A DNA stretch of 56,007 nucleotides from Salinarimonas soli. GTDB taxonomy: Bacteria > Pseudomonadota > Alphaproteobacteria > Rhizobiales > Beijerinckiaceae. The translations under genes were made by a program, and so were the position numbers. The notes beneath the pieces are model-generated. The model made no database searches. It saw nothing but the letters and a program-made list of their open reading frames with translations, and had not been told where the DNA came from. Positions 43,074 to 52,649 of the stretch are shown here, in pieces (position 1 is the first letter of the stretch; every line of letters starts with the position of its first letter). The stretch spans positions 23,465 through 79,471 of the forward strand of contig NZ_VUOA01000016.1 in assembly GCF_008386575.1 (NCBI RefSeq). The letters run 5' to 3'.

Positions 43074-44072
43074 ATGTCGACCCCCGCCGCCCGCCCCACC
43101 GAAGACGAGCTGATCGCACGCTATTTCGCGCCGATGGCCGGGGAGGGCGGGCTGCGCTTGCTCGACGACGCCGCCCGGATCGTGCCACCCGAGGGGCAGG
43201 ACCTCATCGTCACGGTCGACGCCCTGGTGGCGGGCGGCCACTTCTTCTCCGACGATCCCGCCACCGCCATCGGCCGCAAGGCGCTCGGCGTGAACATGTC
43301 GGATCTCGCGGCGAAGGGCGCCGCGCCGCTGGGCTTCCTGCTCACCCTCGCCCTGCCGGACGACTGGACCGCCGAGTGGCTCTCAGGGTTCAGCGACGGC
43401 CTTGGCGAGGCGGCCTCCACCTATCGCTGCCCGCTGCTCGGCGGCGACACGGTCGCGGCGCGAGGTCCGCTCACCATCTCGATCACCGCGCTCGGCACCG
43501 TCCCGCACGGGCGCATGGTGGCGCGCACGAGCGCCAAGGCCGGCGAGCGGGTCTGCGTGACGGGCACCATCGGGGACGCGGCGCTGGGCCTCGTGCTGCG
43601 CCGTCAGCCCGGCGCGGGCTGGACCTCCGGCCTGTCGATCAACCACCGCGTCTACCTCACCGACCGCTACCTCCACCCCCGCCCGCGCCTCGCCCTCGCC
43701 GAGATCCTGCGCGAGCACGCGAGCGCGGCGATGGACGTCTCGGACGGGCTCGCGGGCGACCTCGCCAAGATGGCGCGGGCGAGCGGGCTCAGCGCCGAGG
43801 TCGACGTCGATCTCATCCCGTTCTCCCTGGCCGGACGCGGCGCGATCGCCGCCGACGGGCGCCTGCGGGACCGGATGATCACCGGGGGCGACGACTACGA
43901 GATCCTCTGCACCGTGCCCGACGCCAAGCTCGCCGCCTTCCTCGACGCCGCCGCCCGGGCCGGCGTGCCCGCCACCGTGATCGGGCGGATGATCGAGGGC
44001 GACGAGACGCCGGTTTTCCGCGACGGCGGCCTGGAAAGGCGCTACGACCGCGGCTCCTTCAGCCATTTCTGA
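43074..44072 (+). CDS. thiL: Thiamine-monophosphate kinase
   Basis: A 332-residue ATP-dependent kinase that makes thiamine diphosphate. Start STPAARPTEDELIARYFAPMAG, metal-binding DDAARI, VTVDALVAGGHFF, GVNMSDLAAKGAAPLGFL, and AAMDVSDGLAGDLAKMA are the family blocks of the PurM-like fold. Its place behind nusB is widely conserved. The gap to nusB is 56 bases, and the MFS gene follows at 19 bases. Confidence 0.96.
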   Translation: MSTPAARPTEDELIARYFAPMAGEGGLRLLDDAARIVPPEGQDLIVTVDALVAGGHFFSDDPATAIGRKALGVNMSDLAAKGAAPLGFLLTLALPDDWTAEWLSGFSDGLGEAASTYRCPLLGGDTVAARGPLTISITALGTVPHGRMVARTSAKAGERVCVTGTIGDAALGLVLRRQPGAGWTSGLSINHRVYLTDRYLHPRPRLALAEILREHASAAMDVSDGLAGDLAKMARASGLSAEVDVDLIPFSLAGRGAIAADGRLRDRMITGGDDYEILCTVPDAKLAAFLDAAARAGVPATVIGRMIEGDETPVFRDGGLERRYDRGSFSHF

Positions 44073-44091
44073 CCCCAGTCCCGCGAGCCCG

Positions 44092-45288
44092 ATGCACGCT
44101 CCCACACAGGCCGGCGACAGGCTCGCCAAGCGCAACGTCCTCGTCCTCGCCGGCGCCCAGGCGCTCGGCGGCGCGAACCCCGCCATCGTGATCTCGCTCG
44201 GCGGGCTCGTCGGGCAGGCCATCGCCGAGAACAAGCTGCTCGCCACCCTGCCCGTGAGCCTGCTCAATCTCGGCCTTGCCCTGGGGACGATCCCGGCCGC
44301 CCTCGTCATGCGCCGCCTTGGCCGACGAAACGGCTACGTCCTCGGGGCGAGCATCGGCGTGCTCGCCGGCTGCATCGCGGCCTATGGCATCGCGTCGGCC
44401 GCCTTCGTCGTGTTCTGCCTCGGCACCTTCGTGTCGGGGTTCTACGGCGCCTTCGTCCAGAGCTACCGCTTCGCCGCCGCCGACACCGCCTCGCCCGCCT
44501 TCCGGGCGCGGGCGATCTCATGGGTGATGGCGGGCGGGCTCGCGGCGGGGATCATCGGCCCGCAGGTGGTGATCTGGACCCGGGACCTCGTGCCCGGCGC
44601 CCTGTTCGCGGGCGCCTTCCTGGGCCAGGCGGGCCTGGCGTTCCTCTCGCTCATGGTGGTCTCGTTCCTGCGCGCGCCGCCCGTCGCGGCGGCGGCGCAG
44701 CCGGGCGGGCGGCCGCTCGGCGAGATCATGCGCCAGCCCCGCTTCGTCATGGCCGTGCTCGCGGGGCTCACGTCCTACGGTCTCATGAGCTTCGTGATGA
44801 CCGGCGCCCCCCTCGCCATGGTCGGCTGCGGGCATGGAGTCGATCTCGCGGCGCTCGGCATCTCCCTGCACATCCTCGCGATGTTCGGCCCGAGCTTCAT
44901 CACCGGCCGGCTCATCGACCGCTGGGGCAAGGAGCGCGTCACCGCGGCGGGCCTCCTCCTCATCGCGGCGGCCGCCGCCGTGGGGCTGTCGGGGCTCAGC
45001 GTCGCCCATTTCTGGGTCGCGCTGGTGCTGCTCGGCGTCGGCTGGAACCTCGGCTTCATCGGCGCGACCGCGCTCGTGACCGAGTGCTACCGCCCGGAGG
45101 AACGCGCCAAGGTGCAGGCGGCGAACGACTTCCTCATCTTCGGCTCCGTGGCGCTGGCCTCGTTCTCGTCGGGCAAGCTCCTCAATCTCGGCGGCTGGGA
45201 CGCGCTCAACTGGCTCGTCTTCCCGCCCGTCGCGCTCGCTATCGGCCTGCTCGCCTGGCAGGGCCGCAGCCGCACCGCCGCGGCGTGA
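44092..45288 (+). CDS. MFS transporter
   Basis: A 398-residue permease of the major facilitator superfamily with about 12 helices. The loop 2-3 motif is seen as RRLGRRNGYVLGA, and the second-half counterpart as GRLIDRWGKERVTAAG. The N-terminal half is rich in small residues. There is no clue to substrate; the position 19 bases after thiL could suggest coupling with thiamine but could be chance. A cytoplasmic loop lies near residue 200 (APPVAAAAQPGGRP). Confidence 0.88.
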   Translation: MHAPTQAGDRLAKRNVLVLAGAQALGGANPAIVISLGGLVGQAIAENKLLATLPVSLLNLGLALGTIPAALVMRRLGRRNGYVLGASIGVLAGCIAAYGIASAAFVVFCLGTFVSGFYGAFVQSYRFAAADTASPAFRARAISWVMAGGLAAGIIGPQVVIWTRDLVPGALFAGAFLGQAGLAFLSLMVVSFLRAPPVAAAAQPGGRPLGEIMRQPRFVMAVLAGLTSYGLMSFVMTGAPLAMVGCGHGVDLAALGISLHILAMFGPSFITGRLIDRWGKERVTAAGLLLIAAAAAVGLSGLSVAHFWVALVLLGVGWNLGFIGATALVTECYRPEERAKVQAANDFLIFGSVALASFSSGKLLNLGGWDALNWLVFPPVALAIGLLAWQGRSRTAAA

Positions 45289-45486
45289 GATCCCGGGCCG
45301 GGACGCTGCCGCGAATCAGGGGAGGGGAGCCGCAAGGGCGTCCAACCCCCGCGAAACGTTCGGCTGTGCATGCCTCCAACGTCCTGTTTGCGCTTGCAGG
45401 AAAAGTTTGGCACCAAAAGGGTCCCATTCCGTTGGCGAAGCCTCCCCGGCCATAACAATCCCGCCTCGGCACCCAAGGACGGAAAC

Positions 45487-47643
45487 ATGCTCACCATCCT
45501 CCTGATCATCCTGGGCGGCGCTTTGTCGATCGCCTATGGCCTGTGGGCCATCAACGACGTGATGAGACGCGACGCCGGAACGCAGCGCATGCAGGAGATC
45601 GCTGGCGCGATCGCCGAAGGCGCCCAGGCCTATCTCCGGCGGCAATATGCGACCATCGCGGTCGTGGGCGTGATCCTCTTCGGTGTCCTGGCCTTCCTGC
45701 TCGGCGTCTGGGTCGCGGTCGGCTTCGCCGTCGGCGCGATCCTCTCGGCGGCCGCGGGCTTCATCGGCATGAACGTGTCGGTGCGGGCCAACGTGCGCAC
45801 CGCTCAGGCCGCCACGCAATCGCTCGGCCTCGGCCTCGACGTCGCGTTCAAGTCGGGCGCGGTGACGGGCATGCTGGTGGCGGGCCTCGCGCTGCTGGGC
45901 GTCGTGATCTACTACGCGGTGCTGACCCGGGCCCTGGGCTTCGCGCCCTCGAGCCGCGCGGTCATCGACGCCCTCGTGGCGCTCGGCTTCGGCGCCTCGC
46001 TGATTTCCATCTTCGCGCGCCTCGGCGGCGGCATCTTCACCAAGGGCGCGGACGTCGGCGGCGACCTCGTCGGCAAGGTCGAGGCCGGCATCCCCGAGGA
46101 CGACCCGCGCAACCCCGCCACCATCGCCGACAACGTGGGCGACAATGTCGGCGACTGCGCCGGCATGGCGGCCGACCTGTTCGAGACCTATGCCGTCACC
46201 GTGGTCGCCACCATGGTGCTCGCCGCGATCTTCTTCGCGGGCCAGGACATCCTGGAGACGGTGCTCCTTTATCCGCTGGCCATCGGCGCCGCCTGCATCG
46301 TGACCTCGATCGCGGGCACGTTCTTCGTTAAGCTCGGCCCCAACCAGTCGATCATGGGGGCGCTCTACAAGGGCTTCATCGCCTCGGGCGTGCTCTCCAT
46401 CGCGGCCATCGCGGCCGTGACCTGGGCCATGTTCGGCGGCTTCTCCCGCACCCTCACCATCACCGGCGGCACAAGCTTCTCCACGAGCGCCCTGTTCATG
46501 TGCGCCGTGGTCGGCCTCGTGGTGACGGCGCTCATCGTGGTGATCACCGAATATTACACGGGCACGGGCTACCGGCCGGTGCGCTCCATCGCGCAGGCCT
46601 CCGTCACGGGCCACGGCACGAACGTCATCCAGGGCCTCGCGGTGTCCCTCGAGGCGACCGCGCTGCCCACCATCGTCATCGTCGCTGGCATCGTGTTCAG
46701 CTTCAAGCTTGCCGGACTCTTCGGCATCGCCATCGCGGTGACCGCGATGCTGGCGCTCGCCGGCATGGTTGTGGCCCTCGACGCCTTCGGTCCGGTCACC
46801 GACAACGCGGGCGGCATCGCCGAGATGGCCGGCCTCCCGAAGGAGGTGCGCAAGTCCACCGACGCGCTCGACGCGGTGGGCAACACCACTAAGGCCGTGA
46901 CGAAGGGCTACGCCATCGGCTCGGCGGGCCTGGGCGCTCTGGTGCTCTTCGCAGCCTACACCTCGGACCTGAACTACTTCATCGCGGAGGCGAACCGGCA
47001 GGGCTCCACGGCCTACCAGTACTTCCGCGGCGTGACGCCCGACTTCTCGCTCGCCAACCCTTATGTCGTCGTGGGCCTCCTGTTCGGCGGCCTCATCCCC
47101 TACCTCTTCGGCGGCATGGGCATGACGGCGGTGGGCCGCGCGGCGGGCGCCGTGGTGGAGGAGGTGCGCCGGCAGTTCCGGGAGAAGCCCGGCATCATGG
47201 AGGGCACCGAGCGTCCCGATTACGGCCGGGCGGTCGACATGCTCACCCGCGCCGCGATCAAGGAGATGATCGTCCCCTCGCTCCTGCCGGTCCTGGCGCC
47301 GGTCGTGACCTACTTCGTGATCCTCGCGGTGGCAGGCAAGAGCCAGGCCTTCTCGGCGGTGGGCGCCATGCTGCTGGGCGTGATCGTCACGGGCCTGTTC
47401 GTCGCCATCTCGATGACCTCGGGAGGCGGCGCGTGGGACAACGCCAAGAAGTCCTTCGAGGACGGCTTCGTCGACGAGGCCGGGGTGCGCCACATGAAGG
47501 GCTCGGACGCCCACAAGGCCTCCGTGACCGGCGACACCGTCGGCGACCCCTACAAGGACACGGCAGGCCCCGCCGTGAACCCCGCGATCAAGATCACCAA
47601 CATCATCGCCCTCCTGCTGCTTGCGGTGCTCGCGCACAGCTGA
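45487..47643 (+). CDS. hppA: K+-independent proton-translocating pyrophosphatase
   Basis: A 718-residue membrane pump, about 16 helices, that splits pyrophosphate and exports protons. The substrate site is [47 protein letters not shown] in the family; here all the Asp pairs are present. The segment [20 protein letters not shown] carries Lys where K+-dependent enzymes have Ala, the known mark of the K+-independent class. ATG at 45487 follows AAGGACGGAAAC. It is monocistronic with a strong hairpin behind it. Likely helps energise the membrane under stress. Confidence 0.96.
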   Translation: MLTILLIILGGALSIAYGLWAINDVMRRDAGTQRMQEIAGAIAEGAQAYLRRQYATIAVVGVILFGVLAFLLGVWVAVGFAVGAILSAAAGFIGMNVSVRANVRTAQAATQSLGLGLDVAFKSGAVTGMLVAGLALLGVVIYYAVLTRALGFAPSSRAVIDALVALGFGASLISIFARLGGGIFTKGADVGGDLVGKVEAGIPEDDPRNPATIADNVGDNVGDCAGMAADLFETYAVTVVATMVLAAIFFAGQDILETVLLYPLAIGAACIVTSIAGTFFVKLGPNQSIMGALYKGFIASGVLSIAAIAAVTWAMFGGFSRTLTITGGTSFSTSALFMCAVVGLVVTALIVVITEYYTGTGYRPVRSIAQASVTGHGTNVIQGLAVSLEATALPTIVIVAGIVFSFKLAGLFGIAIAVTAMLALAGMVVALDAFGPVTDNAGGIAEMAGLPKEVRKSTDALDAVGNTTKAVTKGYAIGSAGLGALVLFAAYTSDLNYFIAEANRQGSTAYQYFRGVTPDFSLANPYVVVGLLFGGLIPYLFGGMGMTAVGRAAGAVVEEVRRQFREKPGIMEGTERPDYGRAVDMLTRAAIKEMIVPSLLPVLAPVVTYFVILAVAGKSQAFSAVGAMLLGVIVTGLFVAISMTSGGGAWDNAKKSFEDGFVDEAGVRHMKGSDAHKASVTGDTVGDPYKDTAGPAVNPAIKITNIIALLLLAVLAHS

Positions 47644-47650
47644 CGGCGAA

Positions 47651-47682
47651 TCGCCCGGCCGCTCCAGCGAGCGGCCGGGCGA
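47651..47682 (+). terminator. Strong hairpin downstream of hppA
   Basis: A perfect 14-bp stem, TCGCCCGGCCGCTC / GAGCGGCCGGGCGA, with a CAGC loop, 8 bases after the hppA stop. The T tract is weak (CCGTCTGCC). Confidence 0.8.
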
Positions 47683-47743
47683 CCGTCTGCCGAGCGCCCT
47701 GAGCGCAACGAGCCGCCGCGCGCGGCACCAGATGGAGGGCACC

Positions 47744-48979
47744 ATGGCGTCGGACGACAGCCCCGCCCTCGATCCCCTCTCCCCCGCCTTCGCCTGGGAT
47801 CCGTACCCCGCCTATGCGCGCCTTCGCGCCCGGCCGGAGCCCGTCTACGACCCGCTGACCGACACCTTCCTCGTCGCGCGCTTCGCCGACGTGGCGGCCA
47901 TCGCCCGCGACCCTACGATGGTGCGGGCGCCCGAGGCCGTGATGTCGCCGGAGGAGGTGGCAGAGCGGCGCCGGCGCGAGAACTGGCACGACATGCCCTT
48001 TCACGCCCGCTTCGTGCAGTTCAGCCTGCTCGACAGCGACGGCCCCGTGCACGATCGCCTGCGCCGCCTCGTGCTCGGCTGGTTCACCCCGAGCCTGATG
48101 GGCCTGCAGCGGCCCGCGATCGAGGCCGTCGTCGACACGCTCGTCGACGGCTTCGCCGGGGGCGGCGAGATCGAGTTCATCGAGGACGTCGCGGCCCGGG
48201 TGCCGGGCCGGGTGATCGGGCGCGTGCTCGGCGTCCCTGACGCGGACGGGCCGCGCCTGCGCCGGTGGTCCGAGGACATCGTCCAGTTCTTCGACGTCGA
48301 CCGCTCGGACGCTCGCAAGGCTCTCGCCGAGGCGACGACGCGGGAGTTCCACGACTATCTCGTGGCGGCCCTCGACGAGCGGCGCGCCCGGCCCCGCGGG
48401 GACGTCCTGAGCCGGCTCGCCGCGGCCGAGGCGGCGGGGCGGGCGAGCCGGGACGAGGCGATCTCCACCGCCATGCTCATCCTCATGGCGGGGCACGGCT
48501 CCACCATCGACGTGCTCGGGACCGCGCTCCACGCGCTCCTGCGCTTCCCCGACGAGATGCGGCGGTTGCGCGAGGATCCGGCGCTCGCGCCCAGCGCCGT
48601 GCAGGAGATGCTGCGCTTCGAGTCGCCCCTGCCGTTCTTCCACCGCTACGCGACGCGGGAGACGGAGGTCGGCGGGCGCGTCTTCCCGCGCGGCACCCGC
48701 TTCGGGCTCCTCTACGGGGCGGCGAACCGCGATCCGCAAGCCTTCCCCGAGCCCGACCGGTTCGACGTCGGGCGCGCGCCGAACCGCCACCTCGCCTTCG
48801 GCGGCGGGCCGCATCTGTGCCTGGGGCTGCACCTCGCGCGCCTGGAGCTCGACGTGGTGTTCACGACGCTGCTGCGGCGCTTTCGCGAGATCGCGCCTAC
48901 AGGCCCAGAACCCGTCTACAAGACGGGCCTTTCGGTGCGGGGCCTGCGGGCGCTGCCGGTCGCCTTGCGCCCGGCTTGA
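47744..48979 (+). CDS. Cytochrome P450 with atypical I-helix
   Basis: A 411-residue class I-type soluble P450. The haem loop is HLAFGGGPHLCLGLHLARLE and the ExxR is EMLR. The B-C region begins FVQFSLLDSDGPVHDRLRRLV, a strong sign of bacterial CYP families such as CYP107-like ones. The I helix reads ILMAGHGSTID where AGHETT is usual: the acidic residue is Gly. The substrate is unknown and no ferredoxin or reductase gene is near. An ATG at 47732 is an alternative start. It converges with bamE at a gap of 3 bases. Confidence 0.9.
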   Translation: MASDDSPALDPLSPAFAWDPYPAYARLRARPEPVYDPLTDTFLVARFADVAAIARDPTMVRAPEAVMSPEEVAERRRRENWHDMPFHARFVQFSLLDSDGPVHDRLRRLVLGWFTPSLMGLQRPAIEAVVDTLVDGFAGGGEIEFIEDVAARVPGRVIGRVLGVPDADGPRLRRWSEDIVQFFDVDRSDARKALAEATTREFHDYLVAALDERRARPRGDVLSRLAAAEAAGRASRDEAISTAMLILMAGHGSTIDVLGTALHALLRFPDEMRRLREDPALAPSAVQEMLRFESPLPFFHRYATRETEVGGRVFPRGTRFGLLYGAANRDPQAFPEPDRFDVGRAPNRHLAFGGGPHLCLGLHLARLELDVVFTTLLRRFREIAPTGPEPVYKTGLSVRGLRALPVALRPA

Positions 48980-48982
48980 GCT

Positions 48983-49438
48983 TTACGACCCGAACGGGTT
49001 GAGCGAGGCGACGCCGCGGAAGAGCTGGCCGACGAAGTTCTGGTCGGAGCCGCCCGTGGGCGTGGTGCGGGATACGAAGTCGAACACCCGGCCGTCCTGG
49101 AGGCCGTAGAGCGCCACGCGCTCCACCTTCAGGTTCTTCGTGAAGTACACCGCCGCGACCCGCTGATCGACGACCGTGTCGTTCATGAACTGGACCCGGC
49201 GGGTGGAGCGCTGGCTGATATAGTACCAGCTGCGGTTCCCCACCGTGGACACGGTGGACGGGGTGCCCAGGATCTGGAGCACCTGCTGCGCGTCCTGACC
49301 CGGCTTCACGCTGGCGAAGGCCTGCTCGTCGAGCAGGTAGCCGCGCTGGAACTCCTCGCCGACGACGCAGGCGCCGCTGACGCCGGCGATCAGGGCAACC
49401 GCCGCGAGGCGGGCGATGAGGCTCGATGTGCGACGCAT
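48983..49438 (-). CDS. bamE: Outer membrane assembly lipoprotein BamE
   Basis: A 151-residue lipoprotein with lipobox SGAC (Cys near residue 24) and the SmpA/OmlA fold: GYLLDEQAFASVKPGQDAQQVLQILGTPSTV, WYYISQRSTRR, YFTKNLKVERVALYGLQDG. BamE is a part of the Bam complex that inserts beta-barrels in the outer membrane. ATG at 49438 gives the proper signal peptide, better than the longer start at 49465. It heads away from the next gene and its order before the CBP3-type chaperone is usual in Hyphomicrobiales. Confidence 0.92.
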   Translation of the reverse strand: MRRTSSLIARLAAVALIAGVSGACVVGEEFQRGYLLDEQAFASVKPGQDAQQVLQILGTPSTVSTVGNRSWYYISQRSTRRVQFMNDTVVDQRVAAVYFTKNLKVERVALYGLQDGRVFDFVSRTTPTGGSDQNFVGQLFRGVASLNPFGS

Positions 49439-49632
49439 CTGTGGAACGCGCTCCCCCTGCGGCACTTGGCGATGTGGCCGCTCCGGGCTGATGCCCTAAC
49501 CCGGCGCAGGGTCTTTGACAAGGCGTCGAGGAGAGCGGGCGCGCCTCGCCGGGGGACGGTGTGAGGCAGCCTCGTTAAGGATCTGTTAACGTTTTGCGCG
49601 CGATAGTCGGGGCCGTTGTCCCGGGGTTCGAT

Positions 49633-49929
49633 ATGAAGCGCTTCATTGGACTGTCCCTCGTCGCCGCGTCCCTCATGGCGGCCAGCGCGCCGGCCTCCGC
49701 CCGCGACGGCCAGAACGCGGCGGCCGCCGCCCTCGGCGTCGTCGGCGGGCTCGCGCTCGGCGCCATCGCCTCGCAGCCGCCCCCGCCTCCGGCCACCGTC
49801 TATGTCCGCCGTCCCGCGCCGGTCTACGTGGAGAGCTACGAGGAGGAGCCCGTCTGCGTGATCAAGCGTCGCCGCTACGTCGACGAGTTCGGCGACGTGA
49901 CGATCCGCCGGATCAAGGTCTGCGACTGA
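49633..49929 (+). CDS. Small secreted protein of unknown function
   Basis: A 98-residue exported protein: signal peptide at residues 1-24 (MKRFIGLSLVAASLMAASAP), a short glycine-rich hydrophobic stretch (LGVVGGLALGAIA), a Pro run, a Tyr/Val-rich segment (TVYVRRPAPVYVESY) and a C-terminal two-Cys hairpin (CVIKRRRYVDEFGDVTIRRIKVC). The Cys pair could form a disulfide. Start at 49633 chosen for the signal peptide. Similar small envelope proteins are common in this order. Confidence 0.7.
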   Translation: MKRFIGLSLVAASLMAASAPASARDGQNAAAAALGVVGGLALGAIASQPPPPPATVYVRRPAPVYVESYEEEPVCVIKRRRYVDEFGDVTIRRIKVCD

Positions 49930-49958
49930 TCTTCCACGGATCGTCGAACGCCACCTTC

Positions 49959-49989
49959 ACGGCCCGCCCAGCGCGGGCCGTTCTCGTTT
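49959..49989 (+). terminator. Terminator of the small secreted gene
   Basis: Stem ACGGCCCGC / GCGGGCCGT with a CCAGC loop, followed by TCTCGTTT, 29 bases after the stop codon. Confidence 0.8.
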
Positions 49990-50098
49990 GTGCGCGGAGC
50001 GGATCGCCGCAAGCGGGCGGGAAACCCTTGAATGGGCAGCCCTGCGGCGGCATGTCAGGGAAGCGGGCGCCTCCGCGCCCTCGAAGACAGGTCCCGCC

Positions 50099-50632
50099 GT
50101 GATCCTCAGCCTCTTTCGCCGCAACCCGCGCCGCGCCGCCATGGAGGTGCTCTACGACCGGATCGCGGCGGCCTCGCGCCAGCCGGCCCTCTACACCGAC
50201 CTCGGGATCCCGGACACGGTGGAGGGGCGCTTCGAGTCGCTGGCGCTCCACACCGTCCTGCTCCTGCGCCGCCTTCGCACCCTGCCGCCGCCGGCGGGCG
50301 ATGTCGGCCAGGACTTCATCGACACCTTCTTCAAGCGCATGGACGCGTCCCTGCGCGAGCTCGGCGTCGGCGACATGGGGGTGGGCAAGCGCATGAAGAA
50401 GCTCGCCCATTCGTTCTACGGCCGGGCCGACGCCTATGACGGCCCCCTCGACCGGGGCGACGATGCCGCGCTCGCGGGGGTGCTCGGGCGCAACGCGCTG
50501 GGTCAGGCGGAACCCGCGCCCGCGCTCGCCGCTTACGTGCTCGCGAGCGACCGGCGGCTCGCCGGCCAGAGCCTCGACGAGATCCTGGGCACCGGTCCGG
50601 TCTTCGCCGACCCGAAGGAGACGCCCCGATGA
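50099..50632 (+). CDS. Ubiquinol-cytochrome c chaperone (CBP3-like)
   Basis: A 177-residue protein of the CBP3/UQCC1-like family that helps assembly of cytochrome b of the bc1 complex. Seen are VLYDRIAAASRQPALYTDLGIPDTVEGRFESLALHTVLLLRRL over the first helices, FIDTFFKRMDASLRELGVGDMGVGKRMKKLAHSFYGR, and LGRNALGQ near the end. GTG at 50099 starts the family N-terminus ILSLFRR. Its stop overlaps the DUF177 start by 4 bases. Confidence 0.9.
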   Translation: MILSLFRRNPRRAAMEVLYDRIAAASRQPALYTDLGIPDTVEGRFESLALHTVLLLRRLRTLPPPAGDVGQDFIDTFFKRMDASLRELGVGDMGVGKRMKKLAHSFYGRADAYDGPLDRGDDAALAGVLGRNALGQAEPAPALAAYVLASDRRLAGQSLDEILGTGPVFADPKETPR

Positions 50633-51138
50633 CTGCCCCAGCCTTCCCGCTCGTCCGTCTCGTCGCCGTCGACAGGCTCCCGGAGGGCGGCGCCCGCCCG
50701 AAGATCGAGGCGACGCCCGAGGAATGCGCGGCGCTCGCCCGGGAGTTCAAGATCCCCGCGGTCCACGCGCTCACGGGCGAGTACCGCGTCAAGGGCACGC
50801 CCCGGCGCATGAACGTGACCGGGACCGTGCGGGGCCGGGTCACCCAGGTCTGCGTCGTGACCCTCGAGCCCTTCGAGACCGAGATCGCCGAGGAGGTCGA
50901 CGTCGACTTCTCCGAGCATCTCGGCCCCGAGCCGGAGGGGCGGGACGAGGCCGACCTCGACCGGCCGGACGAGATCGTCAACGGCAAGATCGACCTCGGC
51001 GCGCTCACCGCGGAGTTCCTGGCGCTCGGCCTCGATCCCTATCCCCGCAAACCCGGGGTGGCCTTCGACGAGCCCGCGGCGGCCCCGGACGAGACCTCCC
51101 CCTTCGCGGCGCTCGGGCGCATGAAGCCGGGCTCCTGA
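50629..51138 (+). CDS. DUF177 (YceD-like) protein
   Basis: A 169-residue protein of the DUF177/YceD family, linked in many bacteria to 23S rRNA or ribosome protein L32 genes. Seen are FKIPAVHALTGEYRVKG, VTGTVRGRVTQVCVVTLEPFETEIAEEVDVDF and LGALTAEFLALGLDPYPRKPGV. It is translationally coupled to the CBP3-like gene. In this order rpmF is usually elsewhere, so its absence here is not odd. Confidence 0.88.
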   Translation: MTAPAFPLVRLVAVDRLPEGGARPKIEATPEECAALAREFKIPAVHALTGEYRVKGTPRRMNVTGTVRGRVTQVCVVTLEPFETEIAEEVDVDFSEHLGPEPEGRDEADLDRPDEIVNGKIDLGALTAEFLALGLDPYPRKPGVAFDEPAAAPDETSPFAALGRMKPGS

Positions 51139-51232
51139 CGGCACACGCGCCCGTTAAACCATTATCAGCACGGGTGTTCTAGCCTGCCGGCGGGGATGTC
51201 TGCCTGAGGACGGGGCGGTGCGGGGACGGATC

Positions 51233-51499
51233 ATGATCGCCGGGACGGCGCTCTTCGGGCTCGGCGCGCTCGCCGTGTTCCCGGTCCCCGTCCTGTTCGG
51301 CCTCGTGATCGCGATCCTCTGCCTCGTCGGCATCGTGCTGTCGGGGCTCGGCTGGGCGCTGGGCCAGGCCTATGACCGGCTCCTGGCGGAGCGGGATCCC
51401 GACCGCAAGGGCGTGCGCGTCCACCGCCTCAGCGGCATCAAGAAGCGCACCGGCCGGAGCGTCGTGGCGGACGCGGACGAGCGCGAATCGCGCGCCTGA
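51233..51499 (+). CDS. Small membrane protein of unknown function
   Basis: An 88-residue protein with two tightly spaced membrane helices (about residues 2-20 and 22-44: [29 protein letters not shown]) and a basic, charged tail ([20 protein letters not shown]). ATG at 51233 or GTG at 51218. It lies between DUF177 and plsX, 98 bases before plsX. No family recognised. Confidence 0.65.
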   Translation: MIAGTALFGLGALAVFPVPVLFGLVIAILCLVGIVLSGLGWALGQAYDRLLAERDPDRKGVRVHRLSGIKKRTGRSVVADADERESRA

Positions 51500-51596
51500 C
51501 CCAGCGGCAGCGCGCGGCGAGCGGCCCTCTCCCCCTTGCGGGCACGCCCGGAGTGGGTATGGTCCGCGCACTTTTGCAGGAGCCGCGGACAGATCG

Positions 51597-52631
51597 ATGG
51601 CCCAGACCGTTCGGATCGCGCTTGATGCCATGGGGGGCGACCATGGCCCGGAGGTGGTCGTGCCCGGCGCCGCCCTGGCGCTGGAGCGCCACCCCGACGC
51701 GCGGTTCCTGATCTATGGCGACGAGGCTGTCGTCCGCCCGGTCCTCGAGCGCCATCCGGCCCTGCTGCCCGTGACGGAGCTGCGGCACGCCGACGTGTCG
51801 ATCCGCATGGACGAGAAGCCGAGCCAGGCGCTGCGCATCGGCCGCAACAAGTCGTCCATGTGGCTCGCCATCCAGGCGGTGCGCGACGACGAGGCGGATA
51901 TCTGCGTTTCGGCGGGCAACACGGGCGCCCTCATGGCGATGTCCATGTTCTGCCTCAAGACGCTCCCGGAGATCGACCGCCCGGCCATCGCGGCGATCTG
52001 GCCGACGATTCGCGGCGAGAGCGTGGTCCTGGACGTCGGCGCCACCATCGGGGCGGATGCGAGCCATTACGTGAACCTCGCCGTCATGGGCGCCGCCATG
52101 GCCCGTATCGTCTTCGACATCGAGAAGCCCACCGTGGGCCTCCTCAATGTCGGCCGCGAGGAGATCAAGGGGATCGAGGCGGTGAAGGAGGCCGGCCGCA
52201 TCCTGCGCGAGGCGAACCTCGCCGGGCTCGACTATCGCGGCTTCGTCGAGGGCGACGACCTGGGCAAGGGCACCGTCGACGTGGTGGTGACGGAAGGCTT
52301 CACGGGCAACATCGCCCTCAAGACCGCCGAGGGGACGGCCAAGCAGATCGGCGAGTACCTGCGCGCCGCCATGAGCCGCACCTGGACCGCCAAGCTCGGC
52401 TATCTCCTGGCCAAGACCGCGTTCGACGCCCTGCGGGCCAAGATGGATCCGAGCCGGGCGAACGGCGGCATCTTCCTCGGCCTCGACGGGCTCGTCATCA
52501 AGAGCCACGGCGGCGCGGACGCGCTCGGCCTGGCCTCCGCCATCGACATTGCCTACGACATGGCGCATTACGATTTCATGCGAACCATCCGGGACATGCT
52601 CGACCAGATCCCGGCCGAGGCGTCCGCTTGA
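51597..52631 (+). CDS. plsX: Phosphate acyltransferase PlsX
   Basis: A 344-residue peripheral membrane enzyme that turns acyl-ACP into acyl phosphate for phospholipid synthesis. Family blocks are [64 protein letters not shown] and [23 protein letters not shown] at 51597. It is followed by fabH 18 bases downstream, a very common pair. Confidence 0.97.
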   Translation: MAQTVRIALDAMGGDHGPEVVVPGAALALERHPDARFLIYGDEAVVRPVLERHPALLPVTELRHADVSIRMDEKPSQALRIGRNKSSMWLAIQAVRDDEADICVSAGNTGALMAMSMFCLKTLPEIDRPAIAAIWPTIRGESVVLDVGATIGADASHYVNLAVMGAAMARIVFDIEKPTVGLLNVGREEIKGIEAVKEAGRILREANLAGLDYRGFVEGDDLGKGTVDVVVTEGFTGNIALKTAEGTAKQIGEYLRAAMSRTWTAKLGYLLAKTAFDALRAKMDPSRANGGIFLGLDGLVIKSHGGADALGLASAIDIAYDMAHYDFMRTIRDMLDQIPAEASA

Positions 52632-52649
52632 GACCATGAAGGCCTTCGC

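Noticed and set aside
40471-43188. 905-residue minus-strand frame over ribD-ribE-ribH-nusB
   Set aside because: Spans four real genes and the repeat island in antisense; no domain and very biased composition.
45316-47745. 809-residue minus-strand frame opposite hppA
   Set aside because: An artefact of codon bias in a GC-rich gene; HppA on the plus strand is fully conserved.
50629-51597. Missing rpmF between DUF177 and plsX as a rearrangement
   Set aside because: In Hyphomicrobiales rpmF is commonly placed elsewhere, so its absence is expected.
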